Shown here piece by piece: positions 34,634-42,885 of a stretch of 64,000 nucleotides of DNA (the stretch's first letter is position 1; the number at the start of each line of letters is the position of its first letter). The notes beneath the pieces are model-generated. The model was not told the origin of the DNA, searched no databases, and worked only from the letters and a program-made list of their open reading frames with translations. The DNA is from Sphingomonas sp. R647 (GTDB lineage Bacteria; Pseudomonadota; Alphaproteobacteria; Sphingomonadales; Sphingomonadaceae), in contig NZ_JAIQXT010000007.1 in assembly GCF_020177055.1 (NCBI RefSeq), forward strand, positions 115,450 through 179,449. Direction: 5' to 3'. Made by a program: the position numbers and the translations under genes.

Positions 34634-35113
34634 ATGGTGAAGCTGTTGATCGCGTCCCTCTCTGCTGCGCTGCTGCTGCCCCTTGGAGCCTCGGGGCAGG
34701 GCAAGCTACAGCCGTCGGCAGGCGCGTCCTCCCGCCTCGCGCAGGTGCGGATTCAGCAGCATATCGTGATCCGCGTGCCCCGCCCCGACCCGGTGCGCCG
34801 CATGGCCGCCCCGCCCCCTGCCCCGCTGCCCCCGATCGCCTGGGTCGAAAAGCGCACCGACGATTGCGTCAGCGCCGACGCGCTGTCGGGTGCGGCGATC
34901 ATCCGGTCGGACAGCGTCGATCTGGTCCTGTCGGGTGGCCGGCGCGTGCGGGCCAAGTTGGGCAGCGAATGTCCCGCGCTCGATTTCTATGCCGGCTTCT
35001 ATGTAAAGCCCAACAAGGACGGAAAAGTCTGTGCCAAGCGCGACGTGTTCCGCTCGCGGGCGGGTGGCGAATGCCGGATCCGGTCGTTCCGCGCGCTGAC
35101 CCCGGAACGCTGA
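34634..35113 (+). CDS. Small exported protein of unknown function
   Basis: A 159-residue protein with a signal peptide (VKLLIASLSAALLLPLGASGQG), a basic/Pro-rich linker (RVPRPDPVRRMAAPPPAPLPP), then a small compact domain with four Cys (TDDCVSADALSG, SECPALDFYAGFYVK, KVCAKRDVF, GECRIRSF) that could form two disulfides. I do not recognise a named family. It is divergent from the FAD oxidase gene and 89 bp before the helicase gene. Extracytoplasmic location is the only firm inference. Confidence 0.75.
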   Translation: MVKLLIASLSAALLLPLGASGQGKLQPSAGASSRLAQVRIQQHIVIRVPRPDPVRRMAAPPPAPLPPIAWVEKRTDDCVSADALSGAAIIRSDSVDLVLSGGRRVRAKLGSECPALDFYAGFYVKPNKDGKVCAKRDVFRSRAGGECRIRSFRALTPER

Positions 35114-35125
35114 TCAGCCTTTACC

Positions 35126-35131
35126 TTGACT
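35126..35131 (+). promoter_or_regulatory. Possible -35 element of the helicase gene
   Basis: TTGACT within CTTGACTTTTT, 72 bp before the helicase start, matching the element before rplM. No clear -10 is visible. Confidence 0.3.
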
Positions 35132-35171
35132 TTTTGCGCGCTTTCCCGGAGAGCGCCTGAGTTTACTTTGA

Positions 35172-35190
35172 GGGGCGAGCCCCCGTTTTT
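35172..35190 (+). promoter_or_regulatory. Hairpin plus T-run in the helicase leader
   Basis: GGGG/CCCC stem (35172-35175 with 35180-35183) followed by TTTTT at 35186-35190, only 12 bp before the helicase ATG. This looks like a small terminator or attenuator and may regulate the helicase at the leader. Confidence 0.4.
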
Positions 35191-35202
35191 CCGGACATCT
35201 GA

Positions 35203-36660
35203 ATGAGCTTTGCCGATCTCGGCCTCTCTGACGAATTGCTGAAGGCCGTTACTGAGGCCGGCTATTCCGAACCCACCCCTATTCAGCGCCAGGCGATCCC
35301 GTCGGTGCTGATGATGCGCGACCTGATCGGCATTGCCCAGACCGGGACGGGCAAGACGGCCAGCTTCGTGCTCCCGATGATCGATGTGCTGGCCGAAGGG
35401 CGCAGCCGCGCGCGGATGCCGCGCAGCCTGATCCTTGAGCCGACCCGCGAACTCGCCGCGCAGGTGGCCGAGAATTTCGAGAAATACGGCACCTATCACA
35501 AGCTCAGCATGGCGCTGCTGATCGGTGGCGTTCAGATGGGCGATCAGGTCAAGGCGCTGGAAAAGGGCGTCGACGTGCTCATCGCCACGCCCGGCCGCTT
35601 GATGGACCTGTTTGGTCGCGGCAAGATCATGCTGAACGATTGCAACCTGCTGGTGATCGACGAGGCAGACCGGATGCTCGACATGGGGTTCATCCCCGAT
35701 ATCGAGGAAATCTGCACCAAGCTGCCCGCGAACCGTCAGACGCTGCTGTTCTCGGCAACGATGCCGCCGCCGATCAAGAAGCTGGCCGACAAGTTCCTGT
35801 CGAACCCCAAGACGATCGAAGTCGCGCGGCCCGCCAGCACCAATCTGAACATCACCCAGCGGCTCGTGCCCGTCAGCAACAGCGCCGCCGCCAAGCGCGA
35901 GGCAGTGCGCCGTCTGCTCGAGCGTGAAGATGTGCGCACCGCGATCATCTTCTGCAACCGCAAGACGACGGTGCGTGAGCTCAACAAGAGCCTCAAGCAA
36001 CACGGCTATCGCTCGGCGGAGATCCATGGCGACATGGACCAGTCATCGCGCATCGCCGAGCTCGACCGGTTCAAGGCCGGCGACGTCAACATCCTCGTCG
36101 CATCCGACGTCGCGGCACGCGGGCTGGACATCAAGGGCGTGAGCCACGTGTTCAACTTCGACGCGCCCTGGCACCCGGACGATTATGTCCACCGCATCGG
36201 CCGCACCGGTCGCGCGGGAGCGACCGGCACCGCATACACGCTGGTGACCAGCGCGGACGCCGAAGCGATCGAGAATATCGAAAAGCTGCAGGGGCAGAAG
36301 ATCGAGCGGATCGGCGAACTCCCGGCGGCTGAGCCTGAAGAGGCGAAGAAGCCGCGCGGCCGCAAGGCCAAGCCGGCGAAGGACGCTCCGGTCGAGGCTC
36401 CGCCCCGCGAAGCCAAGCCGCGCGTCGAGCAGCCCCGCGAAGAAAAGCCCCGTGAGGATCGCCCGCGCGAGGCACGGCCCCGCGACGAGCGCCCGCGTGA
36501 CGACCGTCCCCGTGATGACCGTCCCCGCGACGCGCGCCGCGACGAACGCCCCCGCCGCGACCGCCGCTATGAGGGGCGCGACGATGGTCCGGACGGCAAG
36601 GACGATGGCGGCTGGAATGGGCCGATCCCCGACTTCCTGAATTTCACGATTCCCGCGTGA
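35203..36660 (+). CDS. DEAD-box RNA helicase (RhlE-like) with Arg/Asp/Pro-repeat tail
   Basis: A 485-residue ATP-dependent RNA helicase used for ribosome assembly or mRNA turnover. Core motifs are complete: Q motif (TPIQRQAIP), Walker A AQTGTGKT at 45-52, PTRELAAQ, TPGRLMD, DEAD at 153-156, SATMP, and HRIGRTGRAG. The C-terminal tail (about 375-480) is a low-complexity chain of RPRD/RPRE repeats (REDRPREARPRDERPRDD and so on) ending in PIPDFLNFTIPA; such basic tails bind RNA and promote phase separation. It overlaps the DUF1289 gene by four bases. Confidence 0.93.
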   Translation: MSFADLGLSDELLKAVTEAGYSEPTPIQRQAIPSVLMMRDLIGIAQTGTGKTASFVLPMIDVLAEGRSRARMPRSLILEPTRELAAQVAENFEKYGTYHKLSMALLIGGVQMGDQVKALEKGVDVLIATPGRLMDLFGRGKIMLNDCNLLVIDEADRMLDMGFIPDIEEICTKLPANRQTLLFSATMPPPIKKLADKFLSNPKTIEVARPASTNLNITQRLVPVSNSAAAKREAVRRLLEREDVRTAIIFCNRKTTVRELNKSLKQHGYRSAEIHGDMDQSSRIAELDRFKAGDVNILVASDVAARGLDIKGVSHVFNFDAPWHPDDYVHRIGRTGRAGATGTAYTLVTSADAEAIENIEKLQGQKIERIGELPAAEPEEAKKPRGRKAKPAKDAPVEAPPREAKPRVEQPREEKPREDRPREARPRDERPRDDRPRDDRPRDARRDERPRRDRRYEGRDDGPDGKDDGGWNGPIPDFLNFTIPA

Positions 36661-36860
36661 CCGGGTCTGAGGACGAGGATGATTTCCTCGCCTTCACCCC
36701 GGTCCCCGGCGTTGCCAGTCCGTGCATCGGCGTCTGCCGCATGCGCGACGACGACGTCTGCGAAGGCTGTCTGCGCACGCTCGACGAGATTGCGGAATGG
36801 TCGATCGCCAGCGATAATCGCCGCCGCGCGATCCTGGATGCCCTCGCAGCAAGGAGCTGA
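36657..36860 (+). CDS. DUF1289 small Cys-rich protein
   Basis: A 67-residue protein with the DUF1289 signature: SPCIGVCRM, then DVCEGCLRTLDEIAEW (C23, C27, C35, C38). The four Cys probably bind zinc or an iron-sulfur cluster, which suggests a small metal-bound domain. The function of the family is not established. GTG 36657 overlaps the helicase stop (GTGA), so it is translationally coupled to RNA metabolism. Confidence 0.9.
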   Translation: MTGSEDEDDFLAFTPVPGVASPCIGVCRMRDDDVCEGCLRTLDEIAEWSIASDNRRRAILDALAARS

Positions 36861-36883
36861 CGGGCAGCGCGCAGCATGGAGGG

Positions 36884-37843
36884 ATGATGACTCGACAGCT
36901 ATGGCGGCTTGCCGCAGCGACCATCGCGCTAACGCTGGCCGCAAGCGGCGCTGCACAGGAACCGACCCGCAGCTGGCGTAAAGCGGCCTGGACGATGCAC
37001 ACGCTCGAGCCCGCGCCCAAGGAGACGCGCCGCGTCAAATGGGGCGAGCCGGTGTTCCTTCAGCCCGTCGCTCTCGCCGAAGCTGCGATCATCACTGACG
37101 ACACGAGCATCGAACTGGCCGGGATGCCGCTGGCGAAAGCGCCGGTGACGCTGCGTCTGGCCAAGGGCGCGCGCTTGTATCGCGTTGCGACCGCCGAAGC
37201 CGACCACCGCGTCTATTGCGGCGGCGACAGCGGCTACAAGGCCGCGAACGCCATGATCAAACTCGAATCCCGCCTGTGCTTGGTCGATGAGAGTGGCGAC
37301 GGCGTGTTCGATCAATTGATGCTGGGCACGCTGAGCCGTCCGCCATCTGGCTCTGGCCCGTTCGGCGGTGTCGCCTTCGAACTCGTGCGCCTCATGTTCA
37401 CCGGCGATGCAGGGTTCCAGCCGATGGTGCTGAGCGCTGATCCCCGGCACCGCGTCGCGGTTCGCTTTACGACAACCCGCCCCGACACGCGGCTGTTCTC
37501 CGTCGGTCCCGTGCTGATGCGTGAGAAGCAGGGCGTTGCCGCCGGGCTTATGCTCATGGGCGAGGAGGGCAAGGGCCGGGTTACTACATTGTTCGACCCG
37601 GCGATCGATGGCCCCGCGACGGATCGCTACCCCAAGATGCTGGCCAAGGAACCACAGTTCAAACATCTGCGTCCGATCCAGCTTGATCGCCTGCCCTCAA
37701 CGATCGACCTGGGCGGCGCGGCGCTGATCGTCCGGGCCATCGACGCGGACGGTGCGGAGGTGGAGATCGTCAGGGACTATGGCGACGCACCCGTGCCGGT
37801 GGCGCTGGCGGGATTGATCCTGCAGGATGCCCAACAGCCTTAA
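36884..37843 (+). CDS. Exported protein of unknown function (319 aa)
   Basis: Signal peptide QLWRLAAATIALTLAASGAAQ (residues 4-25), then an all-beta-looking periplasmic protein. There are only two Cys in the mature part (VYCGGDSGYK and SRLCLVDESGDGVFD). The DESGDGVFD string resembles a calcium-binding DxDxDG loop but is a single copy. No family recognised. It follows the DUF1289 gene by 23 bp on the same strand, so it may be co-transcribed. The second Met (36887) is an equally possible start. Confidence 0.7.
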   Translation: MMTRQLWRLAAATIALTLAASGAAQEPTRSWRKAAWTMHTLEPAPKETRRVKWGEPVFLQPVALAEAAIITDDTSIELAGMPLAKAPVTLRLAKGARLYRVATAEADHRVYCGGDSGYKAANAMIKLESRLCLVDESGDGVFDQLMLGTLSRPPSGSGPFGGVAFELVRLMFTGDAGFQPMVLSADPRHRVAVRFTTTRPDTRLFSVGPVLMREKQGVAAGLMLMGEEGKGRVTTLFDPAIDGPATDRYPKMLAKEPQFKHLRPIQLDRLPSTIDLGGAALIVRAIDADGAEVEIVRDYGDAPVPVALAGLILQDAQQP

Positions 37844-37899
37844 GCGCTGCATTTGCGACATCGCCACCCGTACGGCGTCCCCGCCCTCTATAGGGCGGT

Positions 37900-39705
37900 A
37901 TGCGCCTCGCGACGATTACCAACTGGGCCTATGGGGCCACGCTTGTCCTGACGCTTAGCTCGGGCGTGACGATGTTGCTGGCATCCGATGCCCATGAGCG
38001 GGAGCGCGCCGCCGTCGCGGACCGCCATGCACTGCAACGGGCAACGACCGATCTGGGCAAGAACATGTTCCTGTCGGCCGATCATGCGCGCCAGTTCGTC
38101 GTTACCGGCGACCCGGTCTATCGCATCCTGCATTACCGCACCGGGAAGGCGCTGAGCGATGTCGAGGCAGGGATCGCGCCGCTTGCGAAGGCGGGCGCCC
38201 TGCCCAACGAGCTGCGCACGCTGCGCGAGGCGATTCGCTGGTCGCAAACGATGGGCGACCAGCAGCGCGCGGCGATTCTCGCCTATCGCCGGGGCGATCG
38301 GGAAACCGCGCAGCGCATTCTGTTCGGCGAGGCACATCAACGCGAGCTCGACCGGGCCAAGACCTTGCTTGAGCGGTTCGAGATGCAGATCGAGACCCGC
38401 ACCGCCAACCAGATCGAAACCGCGACCCGCTTCGCGCGGCTATGGCGCACCGTGTCCGAAATCGTGCTCGCGACCACGGCATTGCTGTTTCTTGCCGTGC
38501 TCTATTTCATCTTCAAGCGGCGCGTGCTGCGCCCGGTGGTGCGGTTGAGCGATGTCGTCACCCGCCTCGCCGCGCAGGACTTCTCGGCCGTCCCGCCACA
38601 GATCGACCAGATCGACGAGATCGGGGACATGGCGCAGGCGATCCACATTTTCCGCGCCAATGGCTTGGAGCGCCTGCGGCTCGAGGCCGAGCGCGATCGC
38701 GATCTGGCGGTACGCGACACGCTGGCGCGCATGACCCAGCGGATGCAGGGGTGCGACGATCTCGACGGCCTGATCGGCGTTGCCCTTCGCTTCGCGCCGG
38801 AAATCGCACCAGATTTCGCCGGTCGGCTTTACCTGATGGACATAGCTGCGGGCGAGCTTCGTGCGGCGTGCGAGTGGCTTGCCCCGGTCGGATCGCGCGA
38901 CGGCTTTCCGGCGTCAGCCTGCTGGGCGCTGCGGCGCGGACAGCCGCACCGCCCCGCCGGCGGCGCGATCGACGTGCCGTGCCTGCATCTGGCCGGTGAT
39001 CAGGAGCCGACCCGCGACACGCTGTGCCTGCCGCTGACAGCGCATGGGGAGATACTGGGCCTGCTGTACCTTGAGCCGCGCCAGGGCGAACCCGCCGCCG
39101 CCGTCGCGATGCCCGCACCCTATCTGTACATGCTCGCGGAGAATATCGGCCTCGCCCTCGCCAATCTGCGGCTGCGTGAGGCGCTGCGCGCGATGGCGAT
39201 GGTGGACGCGCTGACCGGGCTGTCCAACCGCCGCCAGCTCGAGGAGCGGCTGGCAGGTCTGCTTTCGACCTCAGGCCCGAACAGGGCGCCGCTGAGCTGC
39301 CTGATGATCGACGTCGATCACTTCAAGCGGTTCAACGACACGTATGGCCATGATGCGGGCGACGCCGTGCTTCGCGCGGTCGGCAAAGTGCTGGCTGACG
39401 GCACGCGCGGCGTGGGTGACGCGTTCCGCTATGGCGGCGAGGAATTCACCATCCTGCTCCCGGTCGACGCCGAGCACGCCGCCGAGCGCGCGGAGCGGAT
39501 CCGCGCACGCGTTGCCGAGCTGGAAGTTCGCCATGATGGCAACATGGTTGGCCCGGTAACGATCTCGATCGGGCTGGCGGCAGCGCCCGAGCATGTCGCA
39601 GCCGACCAGTTGATCGCGACCGCCGATGCGGCGCTGTTGCGTGCCAAACAGCAGGGCCGCAACCGCGTGGAGATCGCAAAACCGCGTCACCGTCACGCCG
39701 CCTGA
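37900..39705 (+). CDS. Membrane diguanylate cyclase with HAMP and GAF domains
   Basis: A 601-residue sensor-output protein. Order: helix 1 (about 8-28), a helical periplasmic sensor of CHASE3-like character (DHARQFVVTGDPVYR), helix 2 (about 190-212), HAMP (to about 265), a GAF-like domain (about 280-425, RAACEWLAPVGSRDGFP), and a GGDEF domain with DALTGLSNRR and the catalytic GGEEF at 512-516. It should make cyclic di-GMP. The inhibitory RxxD site expected five residues before GGEEF is missing (TRGVGDAFRY), so product inhibition should be weak. It sits upstream of bphO-bphP on the same strand (74 bp), hinting at a shared light or second-messenger circuit. Confidence 0.92.
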   Translation: MRLATITNWAYGATLVLTLSSGVTMLLASDAHERERAAVADRHALQRATTDLGKNMFLSADHARQFVVTGDPVYRILHYRTGKALSDVEAGIAPLAKAGALPNELRTLREAIRWSQTMGDQQRAAILAYRRGDRETAQRILFGEAHQRELDRAKTLLERFEMQIETRTANQIETATRFARLWRTVSEIVLATTALLFLAVLYFIFKRRVLRPVVRLSDVVTRLAAQDFSAVPPQIDQIDEIGDMAQAIHIFRANGLERLRLEAERDRDLAVRDTLARMTQRMQGCDDLDGLIGVALRFAPEIAPDFAGRLYLMDIAAGELRAACEWLAPVGSRDGFPASACWALRRGQPHRPAGGAIDVPCLHLAGDQEPTRDTLCLPLTAHGEILGLLYLEPRQGEPAAAVAMPAPYLYMLAENIGLALANLRLREALRAMAMVDALTGLSNRRQLEERLAGLLSTSGPNRAPLSCLMIDVDHFKRFNDTYGHDAGDAVLRAVGKVLADGTRGVGDAFRYGGEEFTILLPVDAEHAAERAERIRARVAELEVRHDGNMVGPVTISIGLAAAPEHVAADQLIATADAALLRAKQQGRNRVEIAKPRHRHAA

Positions 39706-39779
39706 GCGCTCCGGAAGGTCATTTCACCGGGGAAACAATGACTTGTTGCGGATCGGCAGTTTCGCCACAAGGTTCGGCA

Positions 39780-40337
39780 ATGACCAGCCCCCTGCCTGCC
39801 CGGAGCCTGTTGCGCACCGCGACCGCGCCCGAGCATGAACGGGTCGATGCTGCATTTGGCGGGTTCGATCTGGCTGATCGGGATGGCTATCGCGCGTTTC
39901 TGCGCGCGCAGGCACTGCCGCTGATTACCGTCGAAGCCGCGATCGATACGTTCGATCCGATTGCGGTGCTGCCGGACTGGCCCGAGCGGCGACGTGCAGG
40001 GCTGATCGTGCAGGATCTCACCGATCTGGAAGCCACGCCCCCCGCGCCCGAGCCGTTTGCACTGACCGACTCAGCCGCCGCGCTGGGCGCGATCTACGTC
40101 CTCGAAGGGTCGCGGCTCGGCGGGGCATTACTGGCGCGAAACGTTCCCATGGACCTTCCCGCCCGGTTCATTCGTTGCCCCGCTGCGCCGAAGCGCTGGC
40201 GCGGCTTGATCGAGGTTCTGGACCAGACCCTTGTGACGCAACCACAGCGTGACGCGGCGATCAGCGCTGCCCGTGCCGTGTTCGACCTGTTCTGGCGAAG
40301 CGCGCGCCAGCATGGAAGGATGCCCGTCGTTGAATGA
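39780..40337 (+). CDS. bphO: Biliverdin-forming heme oxygenase
   Basis: A 185-residue heme oxygenase of the BphO type. The heme-ligand region TATAPEHERVDAAF (H19) and GAIYVLEGSRLGGALLARN are family hallmarks. It opens heme to biliverdin, the chromophore of the bacteriophytochrome encoded just downstream. The start at ATG 39780 has AAGG seven bases upstream; an in-frame ATG at 39738 adds 14 residues (MTCCGSAVSPQGSA) with GGGGA before it, and cannot be excluded. The stop overlaps the proposed TTG start region of bphP by eight bases. Confidence 0.9.
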   Translation: MTSPLPARSLLRTATAPEHERVDAAFGGFDLADRDGYRAFLRAQALPLITVEAAIDTFDPIAVLPDWPERRRAGLIVQDLTDLEATPPAPEPFALTDSAAALGAIYVLEGSRLGGALLARNVPMDLPARFIRCPAAPKRWRGLIEVLDQTLVTQPQRDAAISAARAVFDLFWRSARQHGRMPVVE

Positions 40338-42885
40338 TCCGCACCCCGTCGATCTCACCAATTGTGATCGCGAGCCCATCCACATCCTCGGCGCGATCCA
40401 ACCGATCGGTTTCCTGATCGCACTGACCGCCGACTGGATCGTCGCGCGCGGGTCGGCCAACCTGCCCGAATATCTGGATTTCTATCCCGAGCAGATCGTC
40501 GGCCATCCGCTCGCCGAGTTTCTGCCCGCCCCGGTGATCCACGACCTGCGCAACCGCACCGCGCTGCTGCGCGGCCCGGATTCGGTCGAGCGGCTGTTCG
40601 ATACCGAACTTACCCCCGGTGCGGGCAATTTCGATCTGGCGATCCACCTGTCGGGTGGGCAGATCGTGATCGAGGGCCAGCGATCAACAGGCGAAGTCGG
40701 CGACGTCACCGGCATGGTGCGGTCGATGATCGCGCGGCTCGACCAGTGCGGCGACATGCTGTCCTTTTACCGCGAAGGCGCGCGTCAGGTGCGGGCGCTC
40801 ACCGGCTATGACCGCGTCATGGTCTATCGCTTTGCTACCGACGGATCTGGCGAGGTGGTCGCGGAGGCATCCAAGCCGGGCATCGGCAGCTTCCTTGGCC
40901 TGCACTATCCGGCCAGCGACATTCCGGCGCAGGCTCGCGTCCTCTACACCCGCTCGCTGTTGCGGGTGATCGCCGATGTGAATGCGACCCCCGTCCCGAT
41001 CGTCCCCGCGCTGGATGAAAAGGGCGAGCCGCTCGATCTGTCATTGTCGCTGCTGCGCTCGGTGTCGCCGATCCATATCGAATATCTGCGCAACATGGGC
41101 GTGGATGCGTCGATGTCGATCTCGATCATCGTCGATGGCAAGCTGTGGGGCCTGTTCGCCTGCCACCATTACGCCCCGCGCTACCCCAGCTTCGAGCGGC
41201 GCTCAATCTCCGAGCTGTTTGCGCAGATGTTCTCGATGCGGCTGGAAAGCCGTGAACGGCAGCAGACGGTGGAATTCGAGCGGCGCGCCCGCGACATTTC
41301 CGACCAACTGCTCGGCGCGGTCGCGTCGGATGAAACCCTGCTGCGCGATCCCGACTGGCTCGCCGATATCCTGACCAACGCGATCCCCGCCGATGGCGTG
41401 GGCGTGTGGCTCAATGGCAGCTACGCCTTTTCCGGGGTCACCCCACCGACCGACGATTTCCGCCGGATCGTGCGCGCGCTCAACGCGACCGCAGCGGGCA
41501 AGGTGTTCGCGACGGACAATATCGGGTCGCTGATCATCGATGCCGAGCCGTTCGCCGGCAGCGCCGCCGGGTTGCTTGCCATCCCGATCTCGCGCTCGCC
41601 GCGCGACTATGTCGTGCTGTTCCGCACCGAACTGATCCGCTCGATCCGCTGGGCGGGCGATCCGCACAAGCCGGTCGCGTACGGCCCGAACGGCCCGCGC
41701 CTGAGCCCGCGCGAGAGCTTCAATGAGTGGAAGGAGCTGGTCCGCGGCCGCTCACGCCCGTTCACCGCATCCGAACTGCGCGTCGCCGAGACGCTGCGCG
41801 CGACCTTGATCGAGGTGGTGCTGCGCCTTGCCGACGAGGCCTCGGCCGAGCGCCAGCGCGCCGGCGCACGGCAGGAAGTCCTGATCGCCGAGCTCAACCA
41901 TCGCGTCCGCAACATCCTCGGCCTGATCCGCGGCCTGATCCGTCAGGCCCAGCCCGAGGAAGCGGCTGTCCGCGATTTCGTGAAGGTGGTCGATGGCCGC
42001 ATCCACGCCCTCGCGCGTGCACACAACCAGATTACCGAGGATCACTGGGGGCCAGCCTGGCTCCAGGCGCTGATCGACGCCGAATCCGCCGCCTTTGTCG
42101 AAGAGGGCGACCGCATCCTGAGCGAGGGCGAGCCGGTGATGCTCAACCCGCAGGCCTATTCCACCATGGCGCTGGTGCTGCACGAACTCGTCACCAATTC
42201 GAGCAAATATGGCAGCCTTTCAGTCGCCGGCGGCACCGTGAAGCTCAGCTGGGAGTGCAATGCGCGCGGCGACCTGTTGCTGCATTGGCGCGATATCGAC
42301 GGCCCGCCGGTCAAGCCGCCGTCGCGCAAGGGCTTTGGCACGACGATCATCGAACGGTCGGTGCCCTATGACCTCGGCGGCGAAGCGCTGGCCCGCTATG
42401 TCGAGACCGGGTTCGAGGCCGATTTCTGCATTCCCGCGCGCCACGTGTCCAAGCCGCGCGAGGGCGGTGCGCCGCTGATCCGCTACCCGCGCGCGGCGCA
42501 TGGGCAGCGCGAGGAGCCGCCTGCAGACCTGCTCAATGGCCAGCGGCTACTGCTGGTCGAGGACAGCCTGATCATCGCGCTCGATGCCGAGGATATTGCG
42601 ACACGGCTTGGCGCCATGGACGTGACGACCGCAGCATCGGTCGATGCCGCGCTCGACCTGATCGCGGCCCAGCCGCCGACGGTGGCGATCCTCGACATCA
42701 ATCTGGGGAGCACGACCAGCTTCCCGATCGCCGACGCGCTGTTCGAACGGCGCATCCCGTTCATGTTCGCGACCGGCTATGGCGAACAGGCGCAGTTCCC
42801 CGATCAGCATCGCGGCCGCCCGGTGGTGCAGAAACCCTATACGATGGAGAATGTCGCCCGCGCGCTGGCGGATATGCTGGGTTAG
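40330..42885 (+). CDS. bphP: Bacteriophytochrome HWE histidine kinase with fused receiver
   Basis: A red/far-red light sensor of about 851 residues. PAS domain with the bilin-linking Cys (C12 in TNCDREPIHI), GAF with PASDIPAQAR (chromophore Asp D197), PHY with SPIHIEYLRNMGV, then an HWE kinase (phospho-acceptor H524 in AELNHRVRNIL; LVLHELVTNSSKYG) and a C-terminal receiver with D789 (VAILDINLG). Start: TTG 40330 follows GGAAGGA; ATG 40312 is the alternative. Oddities: PIG replaces the usual PHG after the Cys motif, and WRD stands where HWE kinases have WxE. The fused receiver suggests an internal phosphorelay or feedback. The bphO neighbour supplies the chromophore. Confidence 0.93.
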   Translation: MNDPHPVDLTNCDREPIHILGAIQPIGFLIALTADWIVARGSANLPEYLDFYPEQIVGHPLAEFLPAPVIHDLRNRTALLRGPDSVERLFDTELTPGAGNFDLAIHLSGGQIVIEGQRSTGEVGDVTGMVRSMIARLDQCGDMLSFYREGARQVRALTGYDRVMVYRFATDGSGEVVAEASKPGIGSFLGLHYPASDIPAQARVLYTRSLLRVIADVNATPVPIVPALDEKGEPLDLSLSLLRSVSPIHIEYLRNMGVDASMSISIIVDGKLWGLFACHHYAPRYPSFERRSISELFAQMFSMRLESRERQQTVEFERRARDISDQLLGAVASDETLLRDPDWLADILTNAIPADGVGVWLNGSYAFSGVTPPTDDFRRIVRALNATAAGKVFATDNIGSLIIDAEPFAGSAAGLLAIPISRSPRDYVVLFRTELIRSIRWAGDPHKPVAYGPNGPRLSPRESFNEWKELVRGRSRPFTASELRVAETLRATLIEVVLRLADEASAERQRAGARQEVLIAELNHRVRNILGLIRGLIRQAQPEEAAVRDFVKVVDGRIHALARAHNQITEDHWGPAWLQALIDAESAAFVEEGDRILSEGEPVMLNPQAYSTMALVLHELVTNSSKYGSLSVAGGTVKLSWECNARGDLLLHWRDIDGPPVKPPSRKGFGTTIIERSVPYDLGGEALARYVETGFEADFCIPARHVSKPREGGAPLIRYPRAAHGQREEPPADLLNGQRLLLVEDSLIIALDAEDIATRLGAMDVTTAASVDAALDLIAAQPPTVAILDINLGSTTSFPIADALFERRIPFMFATGYGEQAQFPDQHRGRPVVQKPYTMENVARALADMLG

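Noticed and set aside
36360..36600. Tandem repeats in DNA near 36.4-36.6 kb considered as a CRISPR-like array
   Set aside because: The periodicity comes from RPRD/RPRE codons within the helicase reading frame; unit length and spacing do not fit CRISPR repeats.
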